Source of the DNA: Phytophthora hibernalis
Lineage: Eukaryota > Oomycota > Peronosporomycetes > Peronosporales > Peronosporaceae
Reading direction: 5' to 3'
DNA: 64,000 nt
Assembly (NCBI GenBank): GCA_012656075.1
Contig: JAAKBF010000324.1
Span: forward strand, 434,001 to 498,000
The notes under the pieces were generated by a model. It saw only the letters and a program-made list of their open reading frames with translations, did no database searches and was not told the DNA's origin. Below, in pieces: positions 1 through 11,613 of this stretch. The position numbers were made by a program, and so were the translations under genes. How positions within the stretch are numbered: position 1 is the first letter of the stretch; each line of letters opens with the position of its first letter.

Positions 1-304
1 TCCGCGCGAGTATCTGCTGTGGGGTCACCGCGTCTATCCGATTCTTGCATTTACGGCGGTGTCGATTAAGAAGGTGTTCTTCGTGGATCTGGAGAAACAT
101 CACCAACGTGTTCTTGTTCACATGCTGGAGAAGAATATGGTGAGCTGCACCTTCGTCGCGGCGAGTTTGTTTGGACATCAGTTGCAAGACTAAACTCATT
201 CTTTCTGCCTCGCTATTTACCAGGAAACGGTGGAGGAGCTACAGGCTATAAACCGGGAGTTGTTGCCCAAGGCCAAAAGCGTGGACGACGCTTCGACGAA
301 GTAG
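1..304 (+). CDS. 3' end of an unrecognised protein-coding gene (partial)
   Basis: An open frame enters from the left edge and reads through the first 139 bases without a stop. A short intron (140-223, GTGAGC..TTTACCAG) is followed by a last exon ending at TAG 302-304. The visible tail is about 72 residues: a hydrophobic patch (ILAFTAVSIKKVFFVD) then a charged helix-like end. I do not recognise the family. The intron fits the short introns of the other genes here, which supports the reading. The rest lies outside the window. Confidence 0.5.
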
Positions 305-1104
305 AGGTGGGGGTCGCACGTCCTGCAGCGACCTGTTGCGCGTTGCGCGGTCATTGTTTGATCAAAGTTAACGCTTTTTTCGTTAGCACAAAAACACAAA
401 GTACAGATGTTGCCTTCGCCTGACTGAACCAGCGCTTAATCTCGATCGATGGGATGGTTATCAGGACGATCTTGGTCAGCCTCGTCTCTTTGACGCGAAT
501 TGGTGGCGATCGTCATGCAAACCAAAACAATTCAAGACCAGAATGACTGGATCGCGACGCGAGTGCTTGACGATGCATGATGAATTCGAGCGTAAGTCTG
601 GCGGCAAGACATGCAGTCATGCAGCGCTTGCCGCCAATCCACAGGCAAACTGGTCCTTAAACTGTCCAACAGAGACACCAGAGACACCAGCATTTTCCAG
701 CTTTCTGTTTGATTTGAAGCGTTCGAACGCAAAAGCTCGAAGGGGCGATTGGCATGCTTGTGTGGTCACCAGGCTGTCGGACGAGAACCCTCGCGGCCTG
801 TCTCGCTCTGTCGACGTATATACAGTTGCAACTTCGACATGCTTGCTCCGCGTATTTAGTCGGAATTCTGCTTGGTGCATCCATCATGTCGGCAGGCTGC
901 TATGTTAGCGTCTTCGCTTTGTCCTCGCTCACGCATAAAAGGCGACTTCGACGTCTGCTTGGTGCGCTTGCTGTGGATAGACAGTCTTCAGCTTGCGTTC
1001 TAACCAGCGATCTGAGCTTGCGCTGCTCCTGCTCACTATCGCCGCGCTGCGTACCAATGGCACTCAGGACTGCCGCTATCGGCTCTCGGTCGCGTCGATA
1101 AAAT
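305..1104. other. Intergenic region without recognisable gene
   Basis: About 800 bp between the first gene and the aquaporin promoter. Open frames of 66-121 codons occur on both strands and overlap each other, with no recognisable motif; I treat them as chance. The part just before 1104 (around 1020-1070) resembles sequence upstream of the duplicated aquaporins (10485-10520), so it is probably shared ancestral promoter DNA. Confidence 0.6.
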
Positions 1105-1118
1105 TCACTTTTCAATTT
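1105..1118 (+). promoter_or_regulatory. Oomycete Inr + FPR core promoter of aquaporin 1
   Basis: TCACTTTTCAATTT matches the oomycete composite core promoter (initiator TCATTYY followed by flanking region CAWTTT) at all but one position. It sits 53 bp before the chosen ATG at 1171, the usual distance for a short 5' UTR. The same motif occurs at equivalent places before both duplicated aquaporins. Confidence 0.7.
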
Positions 1119-1170
1119 CCTCATTACAAGTATCTCCTCTTCCTTGCCGTCTTCGCCGCTGCAACTAAAG

Positions 1171-2079
1171 ATGCCTTCGTCCACCATGATCGAGAAGCGC
1201 GACCTGGGATACGTCGACCTGGAAGCTCATGACGGCCACTCCACGACGAGGAGCTCCCATGCCCCCGTGGACGATGTCGTCTACGCTCCGTACCAAGTCA
1301 AGAGCCAATTTGCTAAGGAAATGATGGCCGAGTTCCTCGCCACCTTCATCTGCATGCTATTCGGTCTCTCCTGCATGGCCCAAGTCACCCTTAGCGGTGG
1401 TAGTGCTGGCAGTTTCGTGACCATTGCATTGGCCTGGGGGTTCGCGTACTTCCTCGGTATCTCGATTGGTGGTGGCGTGTCTGGGGCCCACCTCAACCCG
1501 ACCGTGAGCGTGACGCTCGCACTGCTCAAGCTGCTGCCGTGGAAGAAGGTCCCGTTCTACATCCTCGTGCAGACCGTCGCTGCCTACGTATCGGCTCTGG
1601 TGGTGTACATCCTGTATCGCCCTATGTTTGACGAGGTGGACCCCGACCGCACCACGACCCACACCGTGTTCGCCACGTTCCCGCATGAAAACGTGGGCAA
1701 CTTCACGTGCTTCCTGACCGAGTTCCTCGCCGCGGCGTTGCTCATTCTCGGCATCCTGGCGCTCCTGGACCAGCACAACCGCCCGATTGGCCGCCACGCG
1801 GTTCCTCCTGCCATTGGCGTGCTTGTGAGCGCGATCGCAATGGGGTTCGCTATGAACACGGGTCTGGCTGCCAATGCCGCCCGTGATCTCGGCCCTCGCC
1901 TCTTCATGCTCACCGCTGGGTGGGGCACTCGTGTTTTCACGTTGAACGACTACTACTTCTGGATCCCGCTCGTGGCCCCCATCATGGGCGGTGCTACTGG
2001 TGCGTTCGTGTACGAGGCGTTGGTCGGCTACCACCACGTCGGCCGATCTCGAGGCCCGTACCCGGAGTACCGATTTTAG
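1171..2079 (+). CDS. Aquaporin / aquaglyceroporin (MIP family), copy 1
   Basis: Six-helix MIP channel moving water and/or small solutes such as glycerol across a membrane. About 302 residues, normal for the family, in a single intact exon. The first half-helix loop reads SGAHLNPT and the second NAARDLGPR: both NPA boxes are altered (NPT and NAA), but the following R of the ar/R filter is kept. A hydrophilic N-terminus of about 45 residues precedes helix 1 (MMAEFLATFICMLFG). I chose ATG 1171 because it follows the core promoter and resembles the start of the two related copies; an in-frame ATG at 1144 is also open. About 80 percent similar by eye to the copies at 7 and 11 kb. Substrate cannot be settled from sequence. 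Confidence 0.92.
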   Translation: MPSSTMIEKRDLGYVDLEAHDGHSTTRSSHAPVDDVVYAPYQVKSQFAKEMMAEFLATFICMLFGLSCMAQVTLSGGSAGSFVTIALAWGFAYFLGISIGGGVSGAHLNPTVSVTLALLKLLPWKKVPFYILVQTVAAYVSALVVYILYRPMFDEVDPDRTTTHTVFATFPHENVGNFTCFLTEFLAAALLILGILALLDQHNRPIGRHAVPPAIGVLVSAIAMGFAMNTGLAANAARDLGPRLFMLTAGWGTRVFTLNDYYFWIPLVAPIMGGATGAFVYEALVGYHHVGRSRGPYPEYRF

Positions 2080-2581
2080 GTGTTCTCAAGCATCATAGTC
2101 TACTAGGCCTTGGCGCCGTAAAGTTCAATAGATTTATGTTTTACATTGCAACGTTCGTCCTCTTCTTGGTTGCATTCGACTCACGGCATACAGAGCGTGG
2201 GGAAGGAGACTAAGAATCGGTACTCGGGCGATCTAAGAACCAGTCGCAACGCAGCCGGGAGTTCTTTTTGGTAATTATGCTACTTTTTTGGTAATTATGC
2301 AACCGAGCATACAGAACCACGGAATCATAGCGCGGAGCTGGTTGTCAACCGCTGCACTTGCCACGAGATAATTCTCCATCGGTCACATAGTGTTCGGTTG
2401 TCGTGGCAATGACACGTCACGTTGCTCGATCTCCAGTCGATTGCGCAGCGTGTTGCTTCCGCTTCGTACGGCATTTTAATCGGCTTGCTTGTCCTGCGAC
2501 TCTGGCGGATCGGAGCTCACAACCGAATTCACCGCCGATGGCCACACGCGAGCAGTACATTCTCGGAGATCCACGATACCA
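2080..2581. other. Intergenic region between aquaporin 1 and ABC1
   Basis: No gene recognised. At 2264-2300 the unit TTTTTGGTAATTATGC is repeated almost perfectly twice in tandem. The remaining sequence presumably holds the 3' UTR of the aquaporin and the promoter of ABC1; I see no clear Inr/FPR match. Confidence 0.5.
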
Positions 2582-5500
2582 ATGCCGACCTGCAGTGACA
2601 ACGGGTATGCCGACAGTCTGGTTGCACCCAAGTTAAGCCTCGAGTCTGGCCAGACGCTCATGGCGCAAGGCCCTGCCGTATTCAACGACTTCGTCGCCAA
2701 GAAAGTCGAGTCGGCGATGGGACGCAGACTCCGCAAATGGAAGTGCGATGCAAGGAAGTATCGCTGATCGCTGAGGTATCTGTTGTCCAGCGGTCTGCGA
2801 ACGTCAAGTCCGAGCTGCCTACCATCTACAACAGCGTCAAGCACTTCGTGCAGAAGTTCACAGCCAACAGGAATGTAACCAAGCGTCATATCCTCAACCG
2901 CGTGAGTGCCGTCTTCAAACCCGGTACAATCACACTACTGTTGGGTCAGCAAGGATCGGGCAAGTCCTCGCTTCTGAAGCTGCTCAGCGGACAATTTCCA
3001 ATGGAGAAGAACATCAGCGTGGAAGGCGAGCTGACGTACAACGGCCGGTCTCAGCAGGAGTTACTCGCACGACTCCCACAGCTTGCAGCCTACGTGCCGC
3101 AGCAAGACAAGCACTTCGCCGCATTTTCGGTGAAGGAGACACTCGAGTTTGCACACACTTGTTGTCCAGAAGAACTGTCATTCAGAGCGGGTGAGGGCTT
3201 GTTGTCGCGAGGTACAATCGAAGAAAACAATTCTGCACAGCGAACAGTGCAGGCGCTGAATGAACACTACACAGAGGTGATCACGGAGCAGTTCGGTCTA
3301 CAGAACTGCAGAGACACCGTACTTGGTGATGAACTGCGGCGTGGTGTGTCTGGTGGCGAGCGTCGACGAGTAACCACGGGCGAGATGGAGTTCGGCATGA
3401 AGTACGCGACGTTCATGGACGAGATCAGTACAGGACTCGACAGTGCCGCCACATTCGATATCGTTGCTACCCAACGCGACATCGCCAAGAAACTGCACAA
3501 AACGGTGGTGATCGCACTGTTGCAGCCGGCACCAGAGGTGTTCGAACTCTTTGACAACATCATGCTGTTGAGCGACGGTGAGGTGATGTATCATGGACCA
3601 CGTGAGCAGGTGTTGCCGTACTTCGAGAATCTGGGCTTTGTATGCCCACCGGACCGCGATGTCGCCGATTACCTGTTGGATCTCGGCACAGACGATCAAT
3701 ACAAGTTCGAGATCGTGAAAGCAGGGAGCCACCCATCGTTGCTGTGTCTGACCCCGCGTCTCGCGAGTGAATTTGCTGAGCTTTTCCAGCAATCGCATAT
3801 CCACCACAAGACGATGCGGGTTTTGGAGGCACCTTTGAGTATCGAACGTGCAGAGGATGCGAAGGAACACATCGACAAGATGCCCGAGTTCAGACAGTCC
3901 TTCTGGTCGAGCGCCTGGACTTTGACTCGTCGGCAGACTACGATTGCATTCCGTAACACTGCTTTCATCCGTGTGCGCGCTTTCATGATTGTCTTCATGG
4001 GGCTTGTCTACGCGAGTACCTTTTACCAGGTCGATCCGGCCAACGTGCAAGTATCGCTGGGTGTGCTTTCCAAGGCACCATGTTCCTCCAATTGGGCCAG
4101 GCGTCACAGATTCCGTCCTTCATCGCTGCACGCGAGATTTACTACAAGCAGCGGCGCGCCAATTTCTATCGAACGGCATCGTTTGCTATCGGGTGCTCGG
4201 TGGCACTTATCCCGACGGCTGTGGGAGAATGCGTCATCTTCGGGTCGTTGGTGTACTGGATGTGTGGCTTCATTGCGGAGGCGAGCTACTTTCTGTTCTT
4301 CATGCTGGTCATGATATTGACCAACATGGTGTTCTGTGCATGGTTCTTCTGCGTGACGGCCATGTCGCCCAATTTCAACATCGCCAAGCCCATGTCCACC
4401 TTTTCCATCGTCTTCTTCATCGTGCTCGCCGGCTTCGTTGTCCCCATGGGCCGGATTCCGGATTTCCTCGTGTGGGTCTATTGGATCAACCCCATCGCAT
4501 GGTGTCTGCGCTCCGTGGCCGTGAACCAGTATCGCTCACCGATCTTCGACGTCTGTGTGTATGCTGGTGAAGACTACTGCTCTCAGTTCAACATGACCAT
4601 GGGAGAGTACTCACTCTCGCAGTACGACGTGCCGTCGGATAAAGCGTGGGTGTGGTCTGGAGTGGCGTTCCTTATATTTGCGTATGTCTTCTTTATGGCT
4701 TTCGGAAGCTACGTGCTCGAGTGCAAGCGATACGATACGGCTGTCACAGCCGTGGCTGTAGTTTCTACCATTGTCGAAAACGCAGAGCTGGATGGAAAGG
4801 AAGAGCACTCTGAAGGTGGAGTAAGCTATGCGCTGGTCTCAACACCTCGAGCTGTGTCCGACGCATTCTCACCGGAAAAAGCTCGGCCGATGTCGTAGTT
4901 TTGAACCTCCACGAGGATCACGACAAAATTGTACCGGTCACCCTTGCGTTCAAGGGCCTGTGGTACTCTGTTCCCAGCCCAAAAGCAAGCATGAGTCCAT
5001 TAACTTGCTTAAGGGGATCAGTGGTTACGCGCTGCCAGGAACCATGACCGCGCTCATGGGTTCGTCCGGTGCTGGCAAAACCACGCTCATGGACGTCATC
5101 GCCGGCCGGAAAACGGGAGGTACCATTCGCGGCGAAATCCTTCTCAACGGATACCCTGCCACTGAACTCGCTATTCGCCGCTGCACGGGATACTGGACAT
5201 CCACTCTGAGTCATCGACAATCCGAGAGGCGCTGACATTCAGTGCCTTCCTTCGTCAAGACAGTAGCGTGTCGGAACGCGCTAAACTCGTGTCTGTCGAA
5301 GAGTGTCTTGATCTGCTGGACATGCGTGCCATCGCCGACCAGATCATTCGAGGACGCTCACAAGAGCAGATGAAGCGTCTGACCATCGGCGTAGAGCTTG
5401 CGGCACAACCCAGCGTGTTGTTCTTGGATGAGCCCACCAGCGGCTTGGACGCACACTCAGCCAAGGTCATTATGGACGGCGTGCGTAAGGTGGCGGACAG

Positions 5501-6814
5501 CGGCCGCACCGTCGTGTGCACGATCCACCAGCCTTCGTCGGATGTCTTCTTCCTATTCGACAGTTTGTTGCTGTTGAAGCGCGGCGGTGAGATGGTGTTC
5601 TTTGGTGAGCTAAACAACAGTGAGCTGGACGATCGAGCGTGTGGTCACCTGATTGACTACTTCGAGGCCATACAGGAGGTTCCGCCACTACCGCTTGGTC
5701 AGAACCCGGCGACGTGGATGCTGGAATGTATCGGTGCAGGCGTGGCTGCTGCTGAATCTACAACAAATCTTGCAGCGACCGTCAACTTTGTTCAGCACTT
5801 CCGCGAAAGTGCTGAGCAGCAAGCCCTTATCGGCGGTTTGAACCAGTCTGGTGTTTCAATTCCAGCGCCTGTCCAAGTCGACGAGCTCAATTTCAGCAAC
5901 AAGCGAGCTGCGAGTTCTGCAACACAGCTGCGTATGCTGGTGGGGCGCTTTATGACAATGTACTGGCGAACCCCGTCGTACAACTTGACCCGCTTCTATG
6001 TAGCGGTTGGTTTGGGTTCGGCGTTCGGTCTGGTGTTGGTGAACGGGAGTACACAACGTACCAAGGGCTCAACGCTGCTGTGGGTGTCATCTTCATGACA
6101 ACGCAGTACAACGGTATCGCTGCGTACGTGGGAGCTCTACCATTCACGGCGCATGAGCGTGGTCCTTATTATCGTGAACGAGCCTCGCAGACGTACAACG
6201 CACTTTGGTATTTCGTCGGTGCCACCGTCGCGGAAATTCCGTACGTGTTCTTCAGCAGCTTCCTGTTCACGATCACCTTCTACCCGTTGATAGGCTTCAC
6301 GTCGTTCTTCACTGGCGTACTCTACTGGATCAATCTTTCGCTCTTCGTGCTCATGCAAACGTACCTGGGTCAGTTGCTCGTGTACGCGCTGCCCAGCGTG
6401 GAGGTGGCCGCGATCGTGGGTGTTCTCGTCAACGCTACATTCCTTTTGTTCTCCGGGTTCAATCCGCCGGCAGGCTCAATCCCGATTGGATACCAGTGGC
6501 TTTACCGCATCACTCCTCACCGCTACACGTTATCGATCTTGGTGTCCCTTCTGTACGGTGACTGCCCAGTGGAGCCCACGTACGACGAAGCCACCCAGTC
6601 CTACATCAACGTCGGTCCGGAGCTCGGATGTCAGCCGTTGAAGAGCACGCCGCTATCCATCGGCCACACGACTGTCAAAGGTTACGTGGAGAAAGTCTTC
6701 AACATGAAGCACGACGAAATCTGGACCAACTTCGGGTGCGTCTTCATTTTCCTCGCGATTTTCCGCGTGTTGTCTCTACTTGCGATCCGCTACGTCAATC
6801 ACCAGAAAAGGTAA
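2582..6814 (+). CDS. PDR/ABCG full transporter ABC1 (frame broken)
   Basis: Full-size pleiotropic-drug-resistance ABC exporter, arranged NBD1-TMD1-NBD2-TMD2, expected in the plasma membrane pumping lipophilic compounds with ATP. NBD1: Walker A GQQGSGKSS (about 2947), signature GVSGGERRR, Walker B FMDEISTGLDS. NBD2: Walker A GSSGAGKTT (about 5064), degenerate signature RLTIGVELAA and Walker B LFLDEPTSGLD, as usual in PDR proteins. TMD2 ends in YVNHQKR at 6814. The frame shifts near 2730, 4067, 4883, 4974, 5195 (10 bases missing compared with ABC2) and 6046; most are one-base losses in C, T or G runs. Start ATG 2582 is chosen by alignment to the N-termini of ABC2-4. It is either a pseudogene or an intact gene with consensus errors. 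The most diverged of the four PDR copies here. Confidence 0.85.
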
Positions 6815-6963
6815 TACAAACCCAAGCATTTGTACGCTGCGAGCGAGATGTTAATACTTCAACTCAACTCAATGAAAGAAGCAGAAATAAACGTAGGCAC
6901 TTCATTCGTTGCCTAAATGCTGCGTTTCACAACAATCAGCAGCGAATACCATCTTGGTGACGC

Positions 6964-7876
6964 CTAGAAGCGGTACTCTGGGTACGGTCCGCGAGACCGG
7001 CCGACGTGGTGGTAGCCGATCATGCCTTCGTAAATGATGCCGCCGACGGCTCCACCCAGAATGGGGGCCACGAGCGGGATCCAGAAGTAGTAGTGGTTCA
7101 ACGAGAAGACTTGCGAGCCCCAGCCCATGGTGAGCATGAGGAGACGTGGCCCGAGGTCGCGAGCAGCGTTGATGGCCAGACCCGTGTTCACGGCGAACCC
7201 CATGGCGATCGCGCTCACGAGCACACCGACGGCGGCCGGAACAGCGCGATGGCCGATCGGGCGGTTGTGTTGGTCTAGGATCGCCAGGAGGCCGAGGATT
7301 AGCACCGCAGCAGCAAAGAACTCGGTCAGGAAGCACGTGAAGTTGCCCACGTTCGCGTGCGGGTACGTGGCGAAAATCGCGTGGCTCGTGGTGCGGTCGG
7401 GGTCCACCTCGTTGAGCAGCGGGCGATAGAGGATGTAGACCACGAGAGCCGACACGTAGGCGGCAACGGTCTGCACGAGGATGTAGATCGGGACCTTCTT
7501 CCACGGGAACATTTGGATGACGGCGAGCGCCACAGTGATAGTCGGGTTGAGGTGGGCACCGGAAACCCCACCGCCGACTGAGATGCCGAGGAAGTAGGCG
7601 AAACCCCACGCCAGTGCGACGGTCACGAAGCTGCCGGCACTGCCTCCGCTCAGCGTGACTTGCGCCGTGCAAGCCAGTCCGAAGACCACGCAGACGAAGG
7701 TGGCGAGGAATTCGGCCATCAATTGCTTGGCGAAGGGGTTCTTCACTTGGTACGGGGCGTACGACACGTCCTCCACCTGAGTGTGAGCTCACAGCAGTGG
7801 AGAGCCCGTCGTTGGCTTCCAACTCGACATAGGCACCGGGTGACATCTTGCAGATGAAGTGGGGAAGTGGTGGTGG
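6964..7876 (-). pseudogene. Aquaporin copy 2 (inverted twin), 2-bp frameshift near start
   Basis: MIP-family channel, near-identical to copy 3 at 10685-11569. Boxes HLNPT and NAARDLGPR are present, with six hydrophobic helices. Compared with copy 3, two bases (TC of a TCTC repeat) are missing near 7788, putting the first roughly 34 codons out of frame with the rest. The downstream frame is open from 7776 to 6964, where an in-frame ATG (7725) could start a protein lacking the N-terminus. Either a true inactivating change or a short-repeat error. Same promoter motif as copy 3 (reverse strand, 7908-7921). Confidence 0.8.
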
Positions 7877-7907
7877 GTTTGGCGGGTTCACGAGACTTGT
7901 ACGGAGG

Positions 7908-7921
7908 AAATCGAAAAGTGA
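7908..7921 (-). promoter_or_regulatory. Oomycete Inr + FPR core promoter of aquaporin copy 2
   Basis: On the minus strand the sequence reads TCACTTTTCGATTT, the same Inr+FPR type as in aquaporin 1 and 3, 32 bp before the annotated start. Confidence 0.65.
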
Positions 7922-8600
7922 GAATCTTGAGCTGAAAGTCTCGATTCAAGCGCACACACTTCAGCAATGCCTGCTAAAGGTGACGTTGGAGCACGCTCGT
8001 GAATAGGCTGCCTGCTGGTGACATTGGTACGCAGCGCTCCGACAGGAGCAGTGCGAACTTGGATCGCTGGGGTGAAGGGTGGCTATCCACACGGAAACTT
8101 CAAGATTGGAGCTGGGGTCATGCAAGCGCGTAGACAAGCGACGACACTACTGTACGGTATTAGAGTATTGCGGGCTGTACCAACAAGAACACTTGCTGCC
8201 GACTTTTTCTTTGGTTCGCTACAGCGCCGTCAACAGCTTCGCGACTTGTCGTTCCGGCATTGCAAATCGAGCCGAGAAAATGCCTATGCCATTGCAGTTC
8301 ACCTCTTCATGTGGACCGGCGGCACATTTCTGCTGCGTGTCTTGCCACCAGACTCCCGCGTTGGATTCACATGGATCCACAACGGCAATCGAGTCGCGAA
8401 TGTACAAAAGAGACGAGGCTAATGACCACGAAACATAGCGCTCATTGATACCAGGTGTACTGTGAGGTTTCGTTTTCGTTTTTCAGCGAGGTACTGTGGG
8501 GTTGCACGAACGCCAGGACGCGTACTGTGAAGGTGACTTTCACCGCGTACGGATCGCCAATCTCTGTCGTCGACGGCGATACTGCAGCGTTAGAGTTTCG
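7922..8600. repeat. Upstream part of the left arm, no gene
   Basis: About 0.7 kb upstream of aquaporin copy 2, repeated in reverse at 9919-10609. Open frames of 60-134 codons occur in both copies, but they overlap on both strands and lack recognisable motifs, so I treat them as non-coding promoter DNA. Confidence 0.6.
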
Positions 8601-9918
8601 TCGGGGGCCTGGGTTCGGACATTTGATGTAACAAATTCTGTTTGCTGGTTCCAAATCGTTTGGTCTTGCTATCGCTCTCTTGGGAGTTTCTAGTAGAAAC
8701 GCTGGCCGAGGAGGCTGTGAGCTTCGGTTTGATGAGCACATGAAATCTAACTTACCATCTACATGTACTTCAAAGGCAAAGGGAGAACCGTAATCAGTTA
8801 TTTACCTTGCAAAATTAGTACATTTGGAGAAAGCCTTTCTCTACTGCAATACAAATGTGTTTGCAAATCTTTTAACCTGAAAGAATTTATTGGTCCCACC
8901 CTTCTCCCTTTGCCGGGAACTCTGTAAATGGTGGCGAGCTGCGTTTTAAAACCGTGGTGGTCCAGCATAGGGAGACGAACATGAGGAGCGGTAAATTGTA
9001 TTTAGGTTTCATCGTGGAAGATACTCAGGTTGATACATATCCACGGAGGGCTGCTAGTTGAGTGCATGTAGCTTCCAAGTTTGCGTGGAAAATATCTAAT
9101 TCTGGCGGACAACAGAACCACCCACATCGCGATGTGTGCTCCACAGAGTCTTGAGCATGTTCAGATCCTGGTTGTACGTACTGGGTACGAGCTAGCCGCT
9201 ACAAAATAGCAGTGTGGTCGATGGAGCCGGTTTCTATTGTTATAATTTGAAGGAAACTTTCATAGATGTTGCGTGAATGTTGCAACACGCAGCTTTTGAC
9301 TAGTTCTCGCTAAATATTAGTGATTGGAATGAGTTTGGCTCATGTCAATGTCGGGATCTCTAAGGTTAGCAAATTGAAGTTGCATTATGAGAGGAATCAG
9401 ACATAATCGACATGTAATTTTGTCAGTTCTTGTGGGTTTATTAGATTTGGAGATGGTGCGTGTTGTTGATTTTTGTGAATTTTGGCAAGCATGCTTTTGA
9501 CGGATCACTGATATACTCTGAAATAAATTTCAGAAGTCCTTCCGCAGTCTTCGATCGACGCATGGAAAATACAGACAAATACATGCCACAAGCCAACCAT
9601 TCAACAAACGACTTATTGAACGGAAACACAATCTCCAAACCAGGACTCCTGTTTCAGTGAAATCAATCCTAACGTTACCCACGTACTTCGAAGCCTGAAA
9701 ACTAATAGCTTTCACGATCCACTTACAATACAAAAGCGCGATACAACGTTGTATGGATGCGCTAAAGGTGAAGCCACCCAGCTGGCCTGCTACCTTAAAT
9801 TAACGCAATTATTATCGCGGTCCCACTAAACCTCTCCATGCCGACGAAATCTAAGCGCATGGCATTTCTTTAAAAATATTGCAAAATGTGCAATTCCAGT
9901 TTCAGTGAAATCCATCAA
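8601..9918. other. AT-rich spacer between the inverted arms, no gene seen
   Basis: About 1.3 kb of unique sequence between the arms, clearly AT-richer than the flanks. Only very short open frames (62-66 codons) are found. No transposon ends, tRNA or recognisable protein were seen. It separates the two divergently facing aquaporin promoters. Confidence 0.6.
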
Positions 9919-10609
9919 CGAAACTCTTAAGATACGCTGCAGTATCGCCGTCGACGACAGAGATTGGCGATCCGTACGCGGTGAAAGTCACCTTCACAGT
10001 ACGCGTCCTGGCGTTTGTGCAACCCCACAGTACCTCGCTGAAAAACGAAAACGAAACCCCACAGTACACCTGGTATTCTTTTCCATCAATGAGCGCTATG
10101 TTTCGTGGTCATTAGCCTCGTCTCTTTTGTACATTCGCGACTCGATTGCCGTTGTGGATCCATGTGAATCCAACGCGGGAGTCTGGTGGCAAGACACGCA
10201 GCAGAAATGTGCCGCCGGTCCACATGAGGTGAACTGCAATGGCATAGGCATTTTCTCGGCTCGATTTGCAATGCCGGAACGACAAGTCGCGAAGCTGTTG
10301 ACGGCGCTGTAGCGAACCAAAGAAAAAGTCGGCAGCAAGTGTTCTTGTTGGTACAGCCCGCAATACTCTAATACCGTACAGTAGTGTCGTCGCTTGTCTA
10401 CGCGCTTGCATGACCCCAGCTCCAATCTTGAAGTTTCCGTGTGGATAGCCACCCTTCACCCCAGCGATCCAAGTTCGCACTGCTCCTGTCGGAGCGCTGC
10501 GTACCAATGTCACCAGCAGGCAGCCTATTCACGAGCGTGCTCCAACGTCACCTTTAGCAGGCATTGCTGAAGTGTGTGCGCTTGAATCGAGACTTTCAGC
10601 TCAAGATTC

Positions 10610-10623
10610 TCACTTTTCGATTT
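10610..10623 (+). promoter_or_regulatory. Oomycete Inr + FPR core promoter of aquaporin copy 3
   Basis: TCACTTTTCGATTT, identical to the motif in the inverted twin, 61 bp before ATG 10685. Confidence 0.65.
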
Positions 10624-10684
10624 CCTCCGTACAAGTCTCGTGAACCCGCCAAACCCACCACCACTTCCCCACTTCATCTGCAAG

Positions 10685-11569
10685 ATGTCACCCGGTGCCT
10701 ATGTCGAGTTGGAAGCCAACGACGGGCTCTCCACTGCTGTGAGCTCTCACACTCAGGTGGAGGACGTGTCGTACGCCCCGTACCAAGTGAAGAACCCCTT
10801 CGCCAAGCAATTGATGGCCGAATTCCTCGCCACCTTCGTCTGCGTGGTCTTCGGACTGGCTTGCACGGCGCAAGTCACGCTGAGCGGAGGCAGTGCCGGC
10901 AGCTTCGTGACCGTCGCACTGGCGTGGGGTTTCGCCTACTTCCTCGGCATCTCAGTCGGCGGTGGGGTTTCCGGTGCCCACCTCAACCCGACTATCACTG
11001 TGGCGCTCGCCGTCATCCAAATGTTCCCGTGGAAGAAGGTCCCGATCTACATCCTCGTGCAGACCGTTGCCGCCTACGTGTCGGCTCTCGTGGTCTACAT
11101 CCTCTATCGCCCGCTGCTCAACGAGGTGGACCCCGACCGCACCACGAGCCACGCGATTTTCGCCACGTACCCGCACGCGAACGTGGGCAACTTCACGTGC
11201 TTCCTGACCGAGTTCTTTGCTGCTGCGGTGCTAATCCTCGGCCTCCTGGCGATCCTAGACCAACACAACCGCCCGATCGGCCATCGCGCTGTTCCGGCCG
11301 CCGTCGGTGTGCTCGTGAGCGCGATCGCCATGGGGTTCGCCGTGAACACGGGTCTGGCCATCAACGCTGCTCGCGACCTCGGGCCACGTCTCCTCATGCT
11401 CACCATGGGCTGGGGCTCGCAAGTCTTCTCGTTGAACCACTACTACTTCTGGATCCCGCTCGTGGCCCCCATTCTGGGTGGAGCCGTCGGCGGCATCATT
11501 TACGAAGGCATGATCGGCTACCACCACGTCGGCCGGTCTCGCGGACCGTACCCGGAGTACCGCTTCTAG
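10685..11569 (+). CDS. Aquaporin / aquaglyceroporin copy 3 (intact)
   Basis: Intact MIP-family channel of about 294 residues. Altered boxes HLNPT (loop B) and NAARDLGPR (loop E), with the ar/R arginine kept. N-terminal tail rich in acidic and Ser/Thr residues. ATG 10685 (MSPGAYVELEAND) is preferred over the open in-frame ATG 10640 because it aligns with the start of copy 1. Ends RGPYPEYRF like both other copies. Forms the right arm of the inverted repeat, with its frame intact where copy 2 is shifted. Confidence 0.93.
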   Translation: MSPGAYVELEANDGLSTAVSSHTQVEDVSYAPYQVKNPFAKQLMAEFLATFVCVVFGLACTAQVTLSGGSAGSFVTVALAWGFAYFLGISVGGGVSGAHLNPTITVALAVIQMFPWKKVPIYILVQTVAAYVSALVVYILYRPLLNEVDPDRTTSHAIFATYPHANVGNFTCFLTEFFAAAVLILGLLAILDQHNRPIGHRAVPAAVGVLVSAIAMGFAVNTGLAINAARDLGPRLLMLTMGWGSQVFSLNHYYFWIPLVAPILGGAVGGIIYEGMIGYHHVGRSRGPYPEYRF

Positions 11570-11613
11570 GCGTCACCAAGATGGTATTCGCTGCCGATTG
11601 TTGTGCGACGCAG

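Larger units (their letters stand above)
6920..11613. repeat. Large inverted repeat (two arms of about 1.69 kb) around a 1.3 kb spacer
   Basis: Left arm 6920-8600 and right arm 9919-11613 are near-identical reverse complements. Each contains one aquaporin gene plus about 0.7 kb of its upstream DNA, with promoters facing the spacer. Edges are sharp: outer homology stops after CTGCG/CGCAG and inner homology at CGAAACTC. Visible differences are small indels: 2 bp in the aquaporin N-terminus, 3 bp near 8307/10226 and about 6 bp near the inner edge. Such an arrangement arises by inverted duplication, or by a palindromic assembly join. Confidence 0.93.

Noticed and set aside
8018..8448. Open frames of 62-134 codons, mirrored at 10086-10513
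   Set aside because: They overlap on both strands, lack motifs and lie in promoter DNA of the duplicated aquaporins; being present twice only reflects the inverted repeat.
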